From Demequina sediminicola (GTDB lineage: Bacteria > Actinomycetota > Actinomycetes > Actinomycetales > Demequinaceae), in the NCBI RefSeq assembly GCF_000975055.1, contig NZ_BBRB01000002.1, positions 1 to 64,000 on the forward strand: DNA of 64,000 bases, in the 5' to 3' direction. Position numbers and translations under genes: made by a program. A model generated the notes under the pieces. The model was not told the origin of the DNA. It did no database searches and saw only the letters and a list, made by a program, of their open reading frames with translations. Positions 42,210 to 50,980 of the stretch are shown in pieces (the stretch's first letter is position 1; every line of letters starts with the position of its first letter).

Positions 42210-43490
42210 TTACGGGTCTTGGCGCCAGTCGATGATGCCGGGGCGGTAGTGGGCGATCTCAAGGCCGCGTAGGACGCCCTTGTAGCGTTCGGGGAAGCAC
42301 GTGGCGAGCACGGCGTTGTAGTGTTTCGCGACAACGGCCGACATGAGTTCGAACCGGGTGGTGTCGGTGTGGAGTGTCTTCTTCTTCTCGCGCAGTGCCA
42401 GCACCAACGTGCCGTAGGTGTAGATCAGGGACTCGTCGACGGGAACAGGGTTGAGGTGTTCGTGCGAAATGACGGCAGTTCCGCGCCGTACGACGCTCTC
42501 GCCGTCGCGCTCTAGTTCTGTGCTTTCGATGCCCGCGGTGTTGAAGGCGCTGGAGGTGCACGTGAAGAAGGTGTCGTCGGGGTGGAACCACTCGCGATTG
42601 ATGCCCGCGGTCAGGGCCGATGAATCCAGATAAATCAGTCGCCCCTCGGTTGCCTTGCGTGGCCGTGCCGCGAGGGTGTTGTCGGGGTGGGCTATGGTGA
42701 CCGAGCCGCCGCCAAAGCCTTCCGGCCTGCTCAGCGCCGACGGGGGACGAACCATCACGCTGCTCTGGTACGTGCGTGGGGTTCGGGTGAGGCCCCGCGC
42801 GCCGTGAGTTAGCGCGGCGAAGACAGAGCCGTCGTTCGCGTGCACGAATGCCGATGCGCGGTAGTTCGTGGGGGTGCCTGTCATGGACTGTGCGGCGAGG
42901 TACTCTGCGACCGACAATCCGTGGTCTGAGTACAGGCTTTCGCCGGTGCGCCGTGGGATTGCGAAGCGCTTCTCAAGCAACGCGCCAGCGGACTGCTCGA
43001 CGAGGTTCTTCCTCCGAAGGTCAGTCCGGGGGAGCGGCAGGAGGGCGAGTCCTCGATAGCGGTGCCCGTCGGGCCTAGATTCGAGTCCTTCGCGTGCCCA
43101 TCTGAGACGGGTGTTTTTTCGCAACTGGTCGGCGGTCCTGGGAGCCGCGTCGATGGTTTGGCCGTCGAACTCGACTTGGAAGGTGACGCCGGTGCCCGGC
43201 GAGCACACGTCGCTGAGAACGTCGATGTAGCCTTGCGCGCGCTGCGGCGTTGCGCAGCCGTAATGCACGATCACTACTGAACCACGCCCTCCGGTCGCAA
43301 TCGACGTGTCGATGGCTCGGACGGCGGTGGTGGAACTGTCGGTGACTGGAGAGGTCAAGATCGACGCGGGGTCCTGTTCGAGACCCTCGGCGTCAACCAG
43401 GACGAGGTAGGGGATGGCCGCGGCGATGATGCCCCGCGCTTCACCCCAATCTCCGTCGACAAAGACCGTGGTGGCGTGCAGTGGCGCCAT
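42210..43490 (-). CDS. Orphan protein of unknown function, bracketed by direct repeats
   Basis: I do not recognise this 426-residue soluble protein. It has no signal peptide or TM segment; the N-terminal third looks alpha/beta (TTVFVDGDWGEARGIIAAA, GSVVIVHYGCA), the middle is basic (RTADQLRKNTRLRWAREG), and the C-terminus contains YTYGTLVLALREKKKTLH. AGGGGG precedes ATG 43490. Near-identical long-hairpin repeats flank it. Convergent genes lie on the left, and an ABC permease on the same strand lies on the right. Confidence 0.8.
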   Translation of the reverse strand: MAPLHATTVFVDGDWGEARGIIAAAIPYLVLVDAEGLEQDPASILTSPVTDSSTTAVRAIDTSIATGGRGSVVIVHYGCATPQRAQGYIDVLSDVCSPGTGVTFQVEFDGQTIDAAPRTADQLRKNTRLRWAREGLESRPDGHRYRGLALLPLPRTDLRRKNLVEQSAGALLEKRFAIPRRTGESLYSDHGLSVAEYLAAQSMTGTPTNYRASAFVHANDGSVFAALTHGARGLTRTPRTYQSSVMVRPPSALSRPEGFGGGSVTIAHPDNTLAARPRKATEGRLIYLDSSALTAGINREWFHPDDTFFTCTSSAFNTAGIESTELERDGESVVRRGTAVISHEHLNPVPVDESLIYTYGTLVLALREKKKTLHTDTTRFELMSAVVAKHYNAVLATCFPERYKGVLRGLEIAHYRPGIIDWRQDP

Positions 43491-43545
43491 GGTTCCCCCT
43501 CATTTTTCACGTCTGTGTGCAGGTCACACTCTACGACTCTGTGCG

Positions 43546-43614
43546 GCTCGGCGCCCCAGCGGTGCGTGAGTGCCCAGAACCGCTGGTGTTGGGCACTCAC
43601 ACACCGCCAGCGCG
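43546..43614. repeat. Long-hairpin repeat, family 2, copy 2
   Basis: Bases 43546-43607 repeat 42115-42176 exactly in the same orientation. The last eight bases of the right arm differ (CAGCGCGC instead of TGGGGCGC), so the outer part of the stem is lost here. It lies between the orphan gene and the FtsX-like permease gene. Confidence 0.9.
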
Positions 43615-43625
43615 CGAGGTCGGCC

Positions 43626-46001
43626 CTACGCCGCTCGCTCGCGCACCACGCGCGCAATATCGACTCGTGCAATGGCGCGGGACGCGGGCCACTGCGAGAT
43701 CAGTGCAGCCAACAGCACGCCAATCACGGCTGTGGGCAGCGTCCACCACCCCCATTGGAGTTCCAGGGTGAAGAGGTCGTCGTTGAACGTGGACAAAAAC
43801 GCGCCCGCTGACCATACGCCGAGGATGAGCCCAAAGGGGATGCCCAGGATCGTGGCGAGCATGTTCTCTGTGGCGACGGCCCCAGCGACCTTGCGCAGTG
43901 GCACGCCGGCGGCCCGCATGGTCGCCAGTTCGCCTGTGCGCTCTACGACGTTGACCGACATGGTCACGTACATGACGGCGAGCGCGAGCACCGTGCCCAT
44001 GAGGATCATGATGCCGATGAACGCCCAAAACAGTCCCAGGTATTGGTCGATCTGGCCCACGATGGCGCGCACGTCTTGGTAGGCGACCACTCCGTCGAGT
44101 TGCGTGATCTGCTCGCGTAGGTCGTCGCGGTCTGCATCGTCGGTGTAGGCGAGGGCGTAGGCCTCCGTGCCTTCATCGGGGAGGACAGCCGATGCCGTGG
44201 CGTTGGTTGCGTACACCGAGGTGCCGATGGGTTCGTCGACGAACGCCGTCACTGTCAGTTCCGTGTCGCCGGCATCGGTGGAAACGGTGACGGTGTCTCC
44301 CGCTTCGATGCCGATTTCTTCCGCGAGGAACTGCCCGGCGAGGAGTCCGTCGGCGGGCAGGTCGAGGGTGTCGCCTTGAACCCCGGTGAAGCCGTGCATG
44401 ACGGTGTCGGGTTCGAAGCCGGTGAGGTTGGTCTGATAGCTGCCGTCGGGGCCTTCGAGTGTGACTTGGCCCACGGCGGTGGGCTCGACGGAGTCAACGC
44501 CGTCGAGGTCGCTGAGAGCGTCGCCGACGCCTGCGCCTTCCTGTGCGACCACGGTTGCGTCTTCAAGCACGACGTCGTTGAACTGCGTGTTGATGGCGGT
44601 CAGCATCGAGGTCATCATGCCCACGGAGGTCAGCACCAGCACCAGTGCCAACACTGTGCCCAGCATGGTGGCGAAGGTGCGCTTCTTGGAACGCACAATG
44701 TCCCGCAGTGCCATGCGGCCGCTGACGGAAATCCACCGTTGGCGTGCCACCCAGCGGCTCCACGCGCCTGGCGCTTTGGCGTCGGATGCGGCGCGCATGG
44801 CTTGAGCGGGCGCGATCCGCGAGGCGGTGATCGCGGGTCCCAGTGCACCCAGCACGCCTACGACGACGCCAAAAACAAGACCGATAACGAGCATCCACGG
44901 ATAGTTGTTGACGACGGTGTCGGGTACCCCGATGAACCCGGTGTACGCCGACGTGATGGCGGCGTTCGCGGGGATGCCCAGCAGCACACCCAGGATCGCG
45001 CCCAGGCTTCCCATGAGCAGGCCTTGCAGAACGTAGTGGCGCAGGATGCGGCCGCGTTTGGCACCTGACGCCATCATCGTGCCGATCACGGGTGTCTCTT
45101 GCAGGATGCGCCGTGTGAGCAGTACCCATGAGGCGACGCCAGCGGCAATCAGGAACAGTGCCGGAAATGAGGTCGACATTTGGTCAAAGCCCTGGAGGTC
45201 TTCGCTGAGTGTCGCGTTGGAGGGTTGGTCGGCTTGGCTTTGGACGGCCGATGCTCCGGCATCCGTCATCGCGGACTCGACGGCTGTCCCGGTGTCTGTC
45301 TCCCAGGGCTTGGTTTCCTCGGTGGCGACCCGGGCATCGTCCGGTTCCGGCAGTACTGCCAAGGTCTGGTTCGCGTCGACGGCGAACCACTCCTGCACGG
45401 TGTCCTCGGGTGCGAATGCGACTGCGAACGAGTTGGGGTCGGACACGATGTCTTGGCGCGAGCGGGCGGGCCACAGGTACTCCGCGGAGTCCACGACGCC
45501 TTGGACGGTGACGTCCACCCACCCGGTCGCGGAGAAGATCTGAATGGTGTCGCCAGGGCCTACATCGAAGGTGCTGGCGGCGTGCTTCTCGAGGAGCACT
45601 TGGTCTGTTGCGCCGTCGTCGAAGTAGTCGCCATCGATCACGTCGACATCGTTGATGGCAGGGTGCGCATCTGTGGGCATGCCGATCACCCGGCCCACAA
45701 GCTTGGTGTCCTCGATGAGCATGGGCGGATCGATCTGGGTACGGGTGATGGCGTCGGTGGCGCCAGCGTCGAGAGCGGCCTGAGCCACCGCATCGGTGTC
45801 GCCTCCCGTGGCCGTCCAGTCGGCGAAGTTGAGGCGGTCGTAGGTCTGTTGGTATGACGCGGAGAGGTTCTGGAACGCCCCGGCTGTGGCGATGTAGATC
45901 ATCACACCCAGCAGGATCGTGATGGCGACTGCGATGACTTGACCCTTGGAGCGCCAGAGGTCGCGGAAGGCTTTCTTGGTGGATGCTTTCATGCCGGTCA
46001 C
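43626..46001 (-). CDS. FtsX/MacB-type ABC permease, duplicated form
   Basis: The 791-residue protein has an N-terminal TM followed by a large extracytoplasmic domain, three TMs near residues 265-405, then a second TM-extracytoplasmic-3TM unit, i.e. two FtsX units in one chain. TGMKASTKKAFRDLWRSKGQVIAVA and WISVSGRMALRDIVRSKKRT mark the start of each unit. GTG 46001 overlaps the ATPase stop (GTGA). With the LolD-like ATPase it probably forms a mechanotransmission or lipid/peptide export pump. Confidence 0.9.
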   Translation of the reverse strand: MTGMKASTKKAFRDLWRSKGQVIAVAITILLGVMIYIATAGAFQNLSASYQQTYDRLNFADWTATGGDTDAVAQAALDAGATDAITRTQIDPPMLIEDTKLVGRVIGMPTDAHPAINDVDVIDGDYFDDGATDQVLLEKHAASTFDVGPGDTIQIFSATGWVDVTVQGVVDSAEYLWPARSRQDIVSDPNSFAVAFAPEDTVQEWFAVDANQTLAVLPEPDDARVATEETKPWETDTGTAVESAMTDAGASAVQSQADQPSNATLSEDLQGFDQMSTSFPALFLIAAGVASWVLLTRRILQETPVIGTMMASGAKRGRILRHYVLQGLLMGSLGAILGVLLGIPANAAITSAYTGFIGVPDTVVNNYPWMLVIGLVFGVVVGVLGALGPAITASRIAPAQAMRAASDAKAPGAWSRWVARQRWISVSGRMALRDIVRSKKRTFATMLGTVLALVLVLTSVGMMTSMLTAINTQFNDVVLEDATVVAQEGAGVGDALSDLDGVDSVEPTAVGQVTLEGPDGSYQTNLTGFEPDTVMHGFTGVQGDTLDLPADGLLAGQFLAEEIGIEAGDTVTVSTDAGDTELTVTAFVDEPIGTSVYATNATASAVLPDEGTEAYALAYTDDADRDDLREQITQLDGVVAYQDVRAIVGQIDQYLGLFWAFIGIMILMGTVLALAVMYVTMSVNVVERTGELATMRAAGVPLRKVAGAVATENMLATILGIPFGLILGVWSAGAFLSTFNDDLFTLELQWGWWTLPTAVIGVLLAALISQWPASRAIARVDIARVVRERAA

Positions 46002-46726
46002 CAGGTCACATCTGCAGCGGCGGCAGGGTTCTCATTGACCTCGATGGATTCAATGTCACCGTCGACCACGGTGATGACGCGGTCGGCGATCTGTCCGACC
46101 GAGAGGTTGTGCGTCACGATAATGATGGTCTTGCCTTGGCGGTTGAGGTCCTGCAGCAGTTCGAGGATCTGCCGTCCTGTGGGGAGGTCGAGGGCGCCGG
46201 TGGGTTCGTCGGCGAGCAGGATGTCGGGGTCGGTGGCGAGCGCGCGTGCGACGGCGACGCGTTGTTGTTGGCCGCCGCTGAGCTGTGCGGGGAAACTGTC
46301 GAGTTTGTCTCCGAGGCCTACGGCTTCCAGGTGGGAGGCGACCTTGTCCTTGTCTCCGCGGTCGGTCATTTCTACGATCATCTCGACGTTTTCGCGTGCC
46401 GTCAGTGTGGGGATGAGGTTGAAGAACTGAAAGATGAAGCCCACGTGATCACGCCGGAAGTCGCTCAGCTTCGATGGCTTGGTCGTGGAGATGTCTTGGC
46501 CAGCCACGGTCACGGTGCCCTCGGTGGCAGTTTCAATGCCGCCGATGATGTTGCACAGCGTGGTCTTGCCTGAACCCGAGGGGCCAATCACCACAATGAA
46601 CTCGCCTGACGAGATCTCGAGGTCGATGCCCTTCAAGGCGTGCACGGCGGCGTCGCCTTCGCCAAAGACTTTGGTGAGTCCCGCGATGTGGACGCCGCGG
46701 TCAGTGGTGGTGTCGGTGGGCGTCAT
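45998..46726 (-). CDS. MacB/LolD-type ABC ATP-binding protein
   Basis: The 242-residue ATPase has Walker A GPSGSGKTT, signature LSGGQQQRVAVARAL, Walker B ILLADEPTGALDLPTG and the switch His in IIVTHNLSVGQIADRV. GALDxxTG is typical of the LolD/MacB group. It overlaps the upstream tetR gene by four bases and the downstream permease gene by four, so tetR-ATPase-permease are one operon. Confidence 0.95.
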   Translation of the reverse strand: MTPTDTTTDRGVHIAGLTKVFGEGDAAVHALKGIDLEISSGEFIVVIGPSGSGKTTLCNIIGGIETATEGTVTVAGQDISTTKPSKLSDFRRDHVGFIFQFFNLIPTLTARENVEMIVEMTDRGDKDKVASHLEAVGLGDKLDSFPAQLSGGQQQRVAVARALATDPDILLADEPTGALDLPTGRQILELLQDLNRQGKTIIIVTHNLSVGQIADRVITVVDGDIESIEVNENPAAAADVTW

Positions 46727-47334
46727 TGCTGCTCCTTGGTTGATGTGGCGTCTGATGTGGCGTCACGTTGGGTGAAGACGCCATGGGTGTAGGCAGTGAG
46801 GGCCTCGGCGGTCCAGCGCGTGAGGCCCTCGGTGGAGAGGGGGTCGGTGCCGAGGGACTCGGCGAGGTGGTCGCGCAGCAGGATGATGGCAAGGTCGTTG
46901 GCCATCAGGAAGGCGGCTCGGGCCTGCGGATCCGCGGTGGGTGTGACTGCGCCCGAGCGCTCGAGGTCGCCCAAGAGTTCCACGGTCATGCCGTACCACC
47001 GCTGGAAGATCACGCGTCCGGTGTCTGAGCCGTCCGTGAGGCATCGGCGCAGGTAGCCGATGGTGGGGGAGTCCGACGGAAAGTGCTCGGCTATCGCTGC
47101 GGAGACTCCGTCGGCGGATGCCATGGCGTCGCGAGCGCCGTCAAAGATGCCGATGATGCGGGCGTTCACAGCATCGACCAGGCCGGTCTTGTTGGTGAAG
47201 TAGTGCGGAATGAGGGCCACGGAGACGTCTGCGGCGGCTGCAATGTCGCGCAGCGAAACCGCATCGGCGCTGCGTTCTGCAAAGAGGCTGAGCGCGGCAT
47301 CGAGGATGCGCTCGCGGGCGTCGGTCTCCGTCAC
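46723..47334 (-). CDS. TetR family regulator of the MacB-like operon
   Basis: The 203-residue protein has an N-terminal TetR helix-turn-helix (ARERILDAALSLFAERS, SLRDIAAAADVSVALIPHYF) and a helical ligand domain. It is first in the operon with the ABC ATPase and permease. The start is GTG 47334; minus-strand TACCGT (47343-47348) lies eight bases before it and the palindrome 47349-47364 abuts that box, suggesting autorepression. Confidence 0.92.
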   Translation of the reverse strand: MTETDARERILDAALSLFAERSADAVSLRDIAAAADVSVALIPHYFTNKTGLVDAVNARIIGIFDGARDAMASADGVSAAIAEHFPSDSPTIGYLRRCLTDGSDTGRVIFQRWYGMTVELLGDLERSGAVTPTADPQARAAFLMANDLAIILLRDHLAESLGTDPLSTEGLTRWTAEALTAYTHGVFTQRDATSDATSTKEQQ

Positions 47335-47348
47335 ATTTCAGGACGGTA

Positions 47349-47364
47349 CTGAACAACTGTTCAG
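47349..47364. promoter_or_regulatory. Palindromic TetR operator
   Basis: CTGAACA-AC-TGTTCAG is a perfect 16-base dyad immediately upstream of the putative -10 of the tetR-ABC operon. It is the obvious binding site for the TetR encoded at 46723-47334. Confidence 0.75.
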
Positions 47365-47401
47365 CGCGCAACTGGACCCGAGATCGTGCTGCCCCTGTCT
47401 T

Positions 47402-47461
47402 GTGGCGGTGTGTGAGTGCTCAGAGGCGGCTCGTTTGGGCACTCACGCACCGCTAGGGCGC
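47402..47461. repeat. Long-hairpin repeat, family 2, copy 3 (diverged)
   Basis: GGCGGTGTGTGAGTGCTCA (47404-47422) pairs with the arm ending GGGCACTCACGCACCGCT (47437-47454). It shares the GTGAGTGC/GGCACTCAC core with copies 1 and 2, but the loop differs. It lies between two tetR genes. Confidence 0.8.
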
Positions 47462-47470
47462 GCGTCGCCG

Positions 47471-48067
47471 CTACAGCCCAGTGGCCTCGCCAAAGGCGAG
47501 CAGGGCAGCGGCTCCGTCACCTCGTCCTTGAATGATCCGAGCCACGAGTAGCCCTGGCATGAGGGCAAACAGTGCAGTTGCTAGCGCGTCAACATCGGTG
47601 TTCGCATCGATGTGCCCCGCGTCTCGCCATCGTGTCACGAGGGTCAGAATGTCGTTGTGGATGCCCCCGTAAACCTCCTTGAGGGGTTCGCGCAGTGCGG
47701 TATCCCGGGGTGCTTCGGCCCACACCTCGAGGATGAGGGGCGCTAACTGGCGCCCCTCGGCGCTGGCGCTCGCCATCAGTTCGCTCAAGACGTGCGCCAA
47801 AGCCGTGGTGGGCCGGACGGGATCGTCTGCGTCTGTGAAGTGAGCGAACTGGTGGCGTACCGGCATAAACACGGATTGCGCAGCCGCGACAATGAGCTCG
47901 GATTTGGACGGGAAGTAGCGGTAGACCGATCCTGCCGAAACGCCGGCGGTCGTGATGATGTCTGCCATCGATGCGCCCTGGAAGCCATCGCGCGCGAAGC
48001 ATTGCAGCGCCGCATCGAGGATAAGGGCGCGGCGCTGGTCGTGGTGCTCGGGCGAGCGGATCGGCAT
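47471..48067 (-). CDS. TetR family regulator of the divergent exporter
   Basis: The 198-residue protein has QRRALILDAALQCFARDG and SMADIITTAGVSAGSVYRYFPSKSEL, a typical TetR DNA-binding domain, and a C-terminal domain like those of TetR_C regulators of drug exporters. I chose ATG 48067 because minus-strand TATCCT (48074-48079) lies six bases before it; an in-frame GTG at 48103 is less likely. It diverges from the exporter genes across a perfect palindrome. Confidence 0.92.
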   Translation of the reverse strand: MPIRSPEHHDQRRALILDAALQCFARDGFQGASMADIITTAGVSAGSVYRYFPSKSELIVAAAQSVFMPVRHQFAHFTDADDPVRPTTALAHVLSELMASASAEGRQLAPLILEVWAEAPRDTALREPLKEVYGGIHNDILTLVTRWRDAGHIDANTDVDALATALFALMPGLLVARIIQGRGDGAAALLAFGEATGL

Positions 48068-48133
48068 CAAACCAGGATAGTCACGCGCGGCTGCAGTTGA
48101 CACGGCACCCCTGCGCTGACACGCTATCGCTTA

Positions 48134-48149
48134 GCGAATGATCATTCGC
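48134..48149. promoter_or_regulatory. 16-bp perfect palindrome, TetR operator for the exporter
   Basis: GCGAATGATCATTCGC is a perfect palindrome 31 bases upstream of the exporter permease start and 67 bases from the divergent tetR start. It is the likely operator. Confidence 0.8.
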
Positions 48150-48179
48150 GAAGTGCGGGAACTGACCGGAGGAGTTGCA

Positions 48180-49208
48180 GTGAAAGCCATGATCCTGAAG
48201 GAGTTCCGCGAGCTCCGCCGCGACAAACGCACGATGGGAATGCTGATTGCACTCCCCATCCTCCTGCTGGTGATCTTTGGCTACGCAGCGAACTTCAACG
48301 TCGAGGAAATCCCGACCGCAGTGGTCGGGGACAACGCTGAACAGTATGAGGACCAGCTCCCCGACCTGTTCGTCGTCGAACCCGGCATCGACGCAGATGC
48401 TTCCGCCCAGGACCTTCTGAAGGACAACGTGGTCGATGTTGCGATCGACACGTCCAGCCAACCTGCGCAGGTCTACATTGACGGTTCCAGCATCTTCGCG
48501 GCACAAAGCGCAGAGGCAGGCTTCTCACAGGCCCCAGACGGCATGGTGGACGTTGAGGTGCTCTACAACCCTGACCTCACCACCGCGTGGGTGATGGTCC
48601 CGGCACTCATCGGCTTGATCCTCGCGTTCATCGGCACTGTCATCACCTCCATTGGGCTCGTGAAGGAACGCCAGAACGGAACTATCGAGCAACTGGCGGT
48701 CATGCCCCTCAAGTCGTCCCAGGTCATCATGGGCAAGATCGTCCCGTACTTCATCCTGGCGGCCATCGACATGATCATCGTGACCGTGCTGGGCGTATGG
48801 CTCTTCGACGTGCCCTTCGTCGGCAACGTCGGGCTCTTCGCCATCGGCGGCGCAATCTTCCTCTTCGTTGTCCTAGGACTGGGAGTGCTGATTTCCACTG
48901 CATCACAAACTCAAGGACAAGCCATCCAAATGGCAATGATGCTGGTGATGCCGCAGATTCTCCTCTCCGGTTTCATCTTCCCGCTGGATGCAATGCCCGC
49001 AGGAGTGGCCTGGATCGGCTACATCCTCCCCCTCACCTACTTTGTGGAGATCTCGCAGGGCATCATGCTCCGCGGCGCAGACCTCACGTCCTTGGGCCTG
49101 GACTTCGGAGTCCTCATCCTGATGGCATTGGTCATCTTCACCGCTGCGGTCCTGCGATTCCGACGCGACCTCGCACCCAGCGCACGCCACATGGGTGGCT
49201 CCAAATGA
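48180..49208 (+). CDS. ABC-2 type permease (YbhS/YbhR-like)
   Basis: The 342-residue protein has TM1 (TMGMLIALPILLLVIFGYAA), a large extracytoplasmic loop (residues about 38-155), and five TMs ending PLTYFVEISQGIMLRGADL, the ABC2_membrane_3 layout of drug exporters. GTG 48180 is chosen because GGAGGAG ends five bases before it. The stop overlaps the first ATPase gene (ATGA). Confidence 0.93.
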   Translation: MKAMILKEFRELRRDKRTMGMLIALPILLLVIFGYAANFNVEEIPTAVVGDNAEQYEDQLPDLFVVEPGIDADASAQDLLKDNVVDVAIDTSSQPAQVYIDGSSIFAAQSAEAGFSQAPDGMVDVEVLYNPDLTTAWVMVPALIGLILAFIGTVITSIGLVKERQNGTIEQLAVMPLKSSQVIMGKIVPYFILAAIDMIIVTVLGVWLFDVPFVGNVGLFAIGGAIFLFVVLGLGVLISTASQTQGQAIQMAMMLVMPQILLSGFIFPLDAMPAGVAWIGYILPLTYFVEISQGIMLRGADLTSLGLDFGVLILMALVIFTAAVLRFRRDLAPSARHMGGSK

Positions 49209-50035
49209 CCTCCGATGCTGCACGCCAGTGGGGACTTCACCGCGTCACCGTGAAGTACGGCGACACCACAGCGCTGGACAACGTCAGCCTCGACGCTCGC
49301 CCAGGCGAGGTCTACGCGGTGGTGGGCGGTGACGGCGCAGGTAAGACCACCGCACTCAGGTGCCTCGCCGGTGCCGTGAACCCCACAGAAGGTTCCGTGT
49401 CCACGCCCGGCCGCCGCAGCATCGGCTTCATGCCCACAGCTGCCGGAGTGTGGGGGGACCTCAGCGTCAACGAGAACATCGACTTCGTTGCCGCGGCTCA
49501 GGGCGTGACAGGGCAGTCCCTCAGCGACCGCCGCGAAGAGTTGCTTGAGGCAACCGGGCTCACCGGCGCGACGTCTCGCCTCGCCCGCCAACTCTCCGGC
49601 GGCATGCGCCAAAAGCTCGCATTCTCCTTGGCCATGCTTCACCGTCCCGACCTGCTGATCCTCGACGAGCCCTCCACGGGCGTCGACCCCGTCAGCCGCA
49701 TTGACCTGTGGCGCATGATCTCCCGTGCCACCGCTGACGGTGCAGCAGTAGTCATGGCCACCACGTATCTCGACGAGGCGCAACGTGCCTCACAGGTACT
49801 TGCACTCGATGCGGGCGAGGTCCTCATCGAAGGCACCCCCGCCGATGTGCTGACGCGTGTCCCAGGCCACGTCAGCATCGTCGATGCTCCGCAGGACCGT
49901 GCGCTCGCATGGCGACGAGGCAGGACGTGGCGGCAATGGTCGCCCGAAGACCCGCCGTCGGGACAACCGCGCGTCGAGGACCTCGAAGACGCCATGGTCG
50001 CCGCCGGTCTGTCCAAGGAGGTCACGCATGCCTGA
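49205..50035 (+). CDS. ABC exporter ATP-binding protein 1
   Basis: The 276-residue ATPase has a Walker A of GGDGAGKTT (first position Gly-Gly-Asp rather than Gly-Pro-Asn), signature LSGGMRQKLAFSLA, and Walker B LLILDEPSTGVDP. The usual switch His is replaced: ATTYLDEAQRA. It overlaps the permease gene by four bases and the second ATPase gene by eight. It corresponds to one half of YbhF-like double ATPases. Confidence 0.92.
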   Translation: MTSDAARQWGLHRVTVKYGDTTALDNVSLDARPGEVYAVVGGDGAGKTTALRCLAGAVNPTEGSVSTPGRRSIGFMPTAAGVWGDLSVNENIDFVAAAQGVTGQSLSDRREELLEATGLTGATSRLARQLSGGMRQKLAFSLAMLHRPDLLILDEPSTGVDPVSRIDLWRMISRATADGAAVVMATTYLDEAQRASQVLALDAGEVLIEGTPADVLTRVPGHVSIVDAPQDRALAWRRGRTWRQWSPEDPPSGQPRVEDLEDAMVAAGLSKEVTHA

Positions 50036-50894
50036 ACCGCTGATCCACGCATCGGGGGTCACCCGGACCTTTGGCGACTTCACTGCGGTCGACGACGCAA
50101 ACCTGACCGTGAAGCCCGGCGAGATTGTGGGCCTGCTCGGTGCCAACGGTGCTGGCAAGACCACGCTGATCCGCATGATCCTGGGCCTGCTGCCCGTATC
50201 GGAAGGCTCCGTGCATCTGTTCGGGGACAGCCCCTCGCGTACCACCCGCTCGCGTCTGGGTTACGTTCCCCAAGGTCTTGGGCTGTGGGACTCGCTCACC
50301 CCCCGCGAAAACCTCGACTTCATCGACCAGGCCTTCGGCGTCGCAGACACGCCGCTCCCAGAAGCGCTTGAGCACCTGCGACGTGTTCCCGTCGGCCAGA
50401 TCGGACTTGGCAACCAACGACAACTCGCTTTCGCCGCCGCACTCGGCCACAACCCCGAACTGCTCGTGCTCGACGAGCCCACCTCCGGCGTCGACCCTCT
50501 CTCGAGAGCACGCCTGTGGGACACCATCCACGACAAAGCCGATGCCGGCGTCGGGGTCCTCGTCACCACCCACTACATGCAAGAAGCGCAACAATGCGAC
50601 TGGCTCGTGCTCATGTCAGGCGGCCGTGAAGTAGGCGCAGGCTCCGAGGCGGACATCGTGGGCGACACCACCGCACTGAACGTCGACACTGGGGACTGGC
50701 CGAGCGCATTTGCGACTCTGACCGACGCAGGCTTCCTTGTCTCCCTCGCTGGCACGCAGGTGCGGGTAATTGGTGCCGAGCGAGATGCGGTGAGAGAAGC
50801 CCTGGGAGGCGGGGACAGCGTGAACGTCAGTAGCGCTCGTGCCACCCTCGACGAGTTCATGGCGGTGAAGGAACGCGCACGCCAACAGGCCTGA
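50028..50894 (+). CDS. ABC exporter ATP-binding protein 2
   Basis: The 288-residue ATPase has Walker A GANGAGKTT, Walker B LLVLDEPTSGVDPLSRARLW and the switch His in LVTTHYMQEAQQCDWLV. Its signature is degenerate (IGLGNQRQLAFAAAL). With the first ATPase, which lacks the switch His but has an intact LSGGM signature, it may form an asymmetric heterodimer with one active site. AAGGAGG lies ahead of ATG 50028. Confidence 0.92.
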   Translation: MPEPLIHASGVTRTFGDFTAVDDANLTVKPGEIVGLLGANGAGKTTLIRMILGLLPVSEGSVHLFGDSPSRTTRSRLGYVPQGLGLWDSLTPRENLDFIDQAFGVADTPLPEALEHLRRVPVGQIGLGNQRQLAFAAALGHNPELLVLDEPTSGVDPLSRARLWDTIHDKADAGVGVLVTTHYMQEAQQCDWLVLMSGGREVGAGSEADIVGDTTALNVDTGDWPSAFATLTDAGFLVSLAGTQVRVIGAERDAVREALGGGDSVNVSSARATLDEFMAVKERARQQA

Positions 50895-50980
50895 TCCCTC
50901 TCGAAACGCCGGGTTCCCCACACCTGGTAGGTTGTGGCGCGACGCCTATGCGTCTCACATTCTTTGAGGGGATCCATTTC

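Noticed and set aside
42115..43614. Insertion sequence or integron cassette
   Set aside because: There are direct repeats and hairpins, but no transposase or integrase motif in the enclosed protein and no target duplication that I can see; kept as a finding, not called as an IS.
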